Of a stretch of DNA of 22,189 bases, positions 21,811 to 22,189 are shown one piece after another. Below the pieces are notes generated by a model. It was not told the origin of the DNA, did not search any database, and saw nothing but the letters and a program-made list of their open reading frames with translations. Position numbers and translations under genes: made by a program. Every line of letters begins with the position of its first letter. Position 1 is the first letter of the stretch. The stretch covers positions 1 to 22,189 of IMG/VR virus record IMGVR_UViG_3300029268_000147. One strand, written 5' to 3'. The stretch is from a virus.

Positions 21811-21911
21811 TTGTTTTTCTTTCCTTTTTTAGTTTTGAATTGTACTGTTTTTATTTTCTTTGGTTTTTTTACGGCTTTTAATTTAGGAAATTTATATTTA
21901 TTTATCTTCAT
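21807..21911 (-). CDS. 34-aa polylysine-like microprotein
   Basis: The 34 residues (MKINKYKFPKLKAVKKPKKI, then KTVQFKTKKGKKNK) are about 45% lysine. The start overlaps the 3' end of the membrane-protein gene by 14 bases and the stop overlaps the next start as ATGA. Overlaps at both ends are the evidence. It resembles a DNA-condensing peptide in composition only. Confidence 0.5.
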   Translation of the reverse strand: MKINKYKFPKLKAVKKPKKIKTVQFKTKKGKKNK

Positions 21912-22113
21912 TCTTTTTCTTCCTTGTTCTATGAAGATGCCAGGACAGGTGGTTATCTAATTTTTCATCTACCATATCAACCTTGTAAGCTACCTTATGA
22001 AGCAAATCTCTTGACTCTGCGTGTTGGCTGGTGTTTTCGCTTCTAAGCTTTTGGACTACAACTACCAAAGGTCCTCCTATAACGGCAACAACAATAGGGA
22101 CCAGCCACTCCAT
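21898..22113 (-). CDS. Small membrane-anchored coiled-coil protein
   Basis: The 71-residue protein has an N-terminal membrane helix (LVPIVVAVIGGPLVVVVQKL, residues 4-23) and a helical cytoplasmic-type remainder (ESRDLLHKVAYKVDMVDEKL, then DNHLSWHLHRTRKKKNEDK). The ending H-L-x-W-H-L followed by basic residues is common in small phage membrane proteins, some of which are labelled holin-like. It lies far from the lysis cassette, so a holin role is not assumed. The ATG follows the end of the partial gene by one base; AAGGA lies about 15 bases upstream inside that gene. Confidence 0.65.
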   Translation of the reverse strand: MEWLVPIVVAVIGGPLVVVVQKLRSENTSQHAESRDLLHKVAYKVDMVDEKLDNHLSWHLHRTRKKKNEDK

Positions 22114-22114
22114 G

Positions 22115-22189
22115 CTAGATGAGTTCTTTCCTTGTGGAGACTTTTTCTACGTTTGGCATTGATTCATACATCCTTTGAGTCTCTCTTAT
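22115..22189 (-). CDS. C-terminal end of a gene that starts outside the window
   Basis: The frame is open from the window edge to TAG at 22115-22117 (24 residues, including MYESMPNVEKVSTRKELI). An internal ATG preceded by AAAGG could also start an 18-residue peptide, so this may be either the end of a longer gene or a mini-gene. No family can be given from so little sequence. Confidence 0.45.
   Translation of the reverse strand: MRETQRMYESMPNVEKVSTRKELI

Noticed and set aside
1-22189. CRISPR array, tRNA genes, integrase or insertion sequences
   Set aside because: I found no regularly spaced repeats, cloverleaf-like blocks in the few gaps, or recombinase/transposase motifs; the strand is almost fully coding.

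Overview
This window is about 22 kb of a tailed-phage genome, most likely a short-tailed (podovirus-like) dsDNA phage. The evidence is one long minus-strand late operon holding, in transcription order, portal, scaffold, major capsid protein, decoration protein, a P22 gp4-like adaptor, a P22 gp10-like tail hub/nozzle, fibre proteins, very large Ala-rich internal-virion-like proteins and a lysis cassette. I see no tail tube, sheath or tape-measure gene. No terminase, polymerase, integrase, tRNA or bacterial housekeeping gene is present, so this is part of a genome, and terminase should lie beyond the right edge. The AT-rich base composition and many small proteins (DUF6321-like, CCCH zinc protein, a GYDGSFRY-type lipoprotein) are of kinds I associate with aquatic phages from environmental sequencing. 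A lipobox-bearing protein in the lysis cassette suggests, but does not prove, a Gram-negative host.

Layout. Bases 1-1221 hold four plus-strand genes, the tail of an early/replication module: the C-terminus of a probable nuclease, a sigma-region-4-like helix-turn-helix protein and two unknowns. They meet the late operon head-on around 1222-1265. Everything from 1266 to 22189 is read from the minus strand.

From right to left the late operon contains: (i) 20218-22189, a tight train of tiny, very Lys-rich proteins, a membrane-anchored small protein, a beta-type 115-aa protein and an HNH endonuclease; (ii) 15437-20217, the head module (portal, scaffold, capsid, decoration, zinc protein) with RNA hairpins downstream of capsid and decoration genes; (iii) 11612-15426, the tail module (adaptor, hub/nozzle, fibre, and a fibronectin-III / Thr-Pro-Pro-Val / Cys-rich surface protein); (iv) 9811-11584, a small conserved protein, a six-cysteine zinc protein and a protein with two 2-oxoglutarate/Fe(II) oxygenase-like folds; (v) 2354-9777, five internal-virion/ejection-like proteins ending in a 1362-aa and a 291-aa protein; (vi) 1266-2345, the lysis cassette: one-hairpin membrane protein, lipoprotein, two-TM holin candidate and an exported GH23-type transglycosylase.

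Neighbouring genes are coupled by very short overlaps (TAATG, TAGTG, ATGA) at many junctions. I used these to set starts and to find four genes of 33-58 codons, and a Shine-Dalgarno plus lipobox supported a fifth of 54 codons. The most interesting points are: a prolyl-hydroxylase-like oxygenase encoded next to a surface protein carrying TPPV repeats; a lysozyme-like gene whose signal peptide begins directly after the in-frame stop of the holin candidate with no ATG/GTG/TTG start; a string of polybasic microproteins beside the packaging genes; and a possible ADP-ribosyltransferase-like motif set in the 291-aa virion protein.
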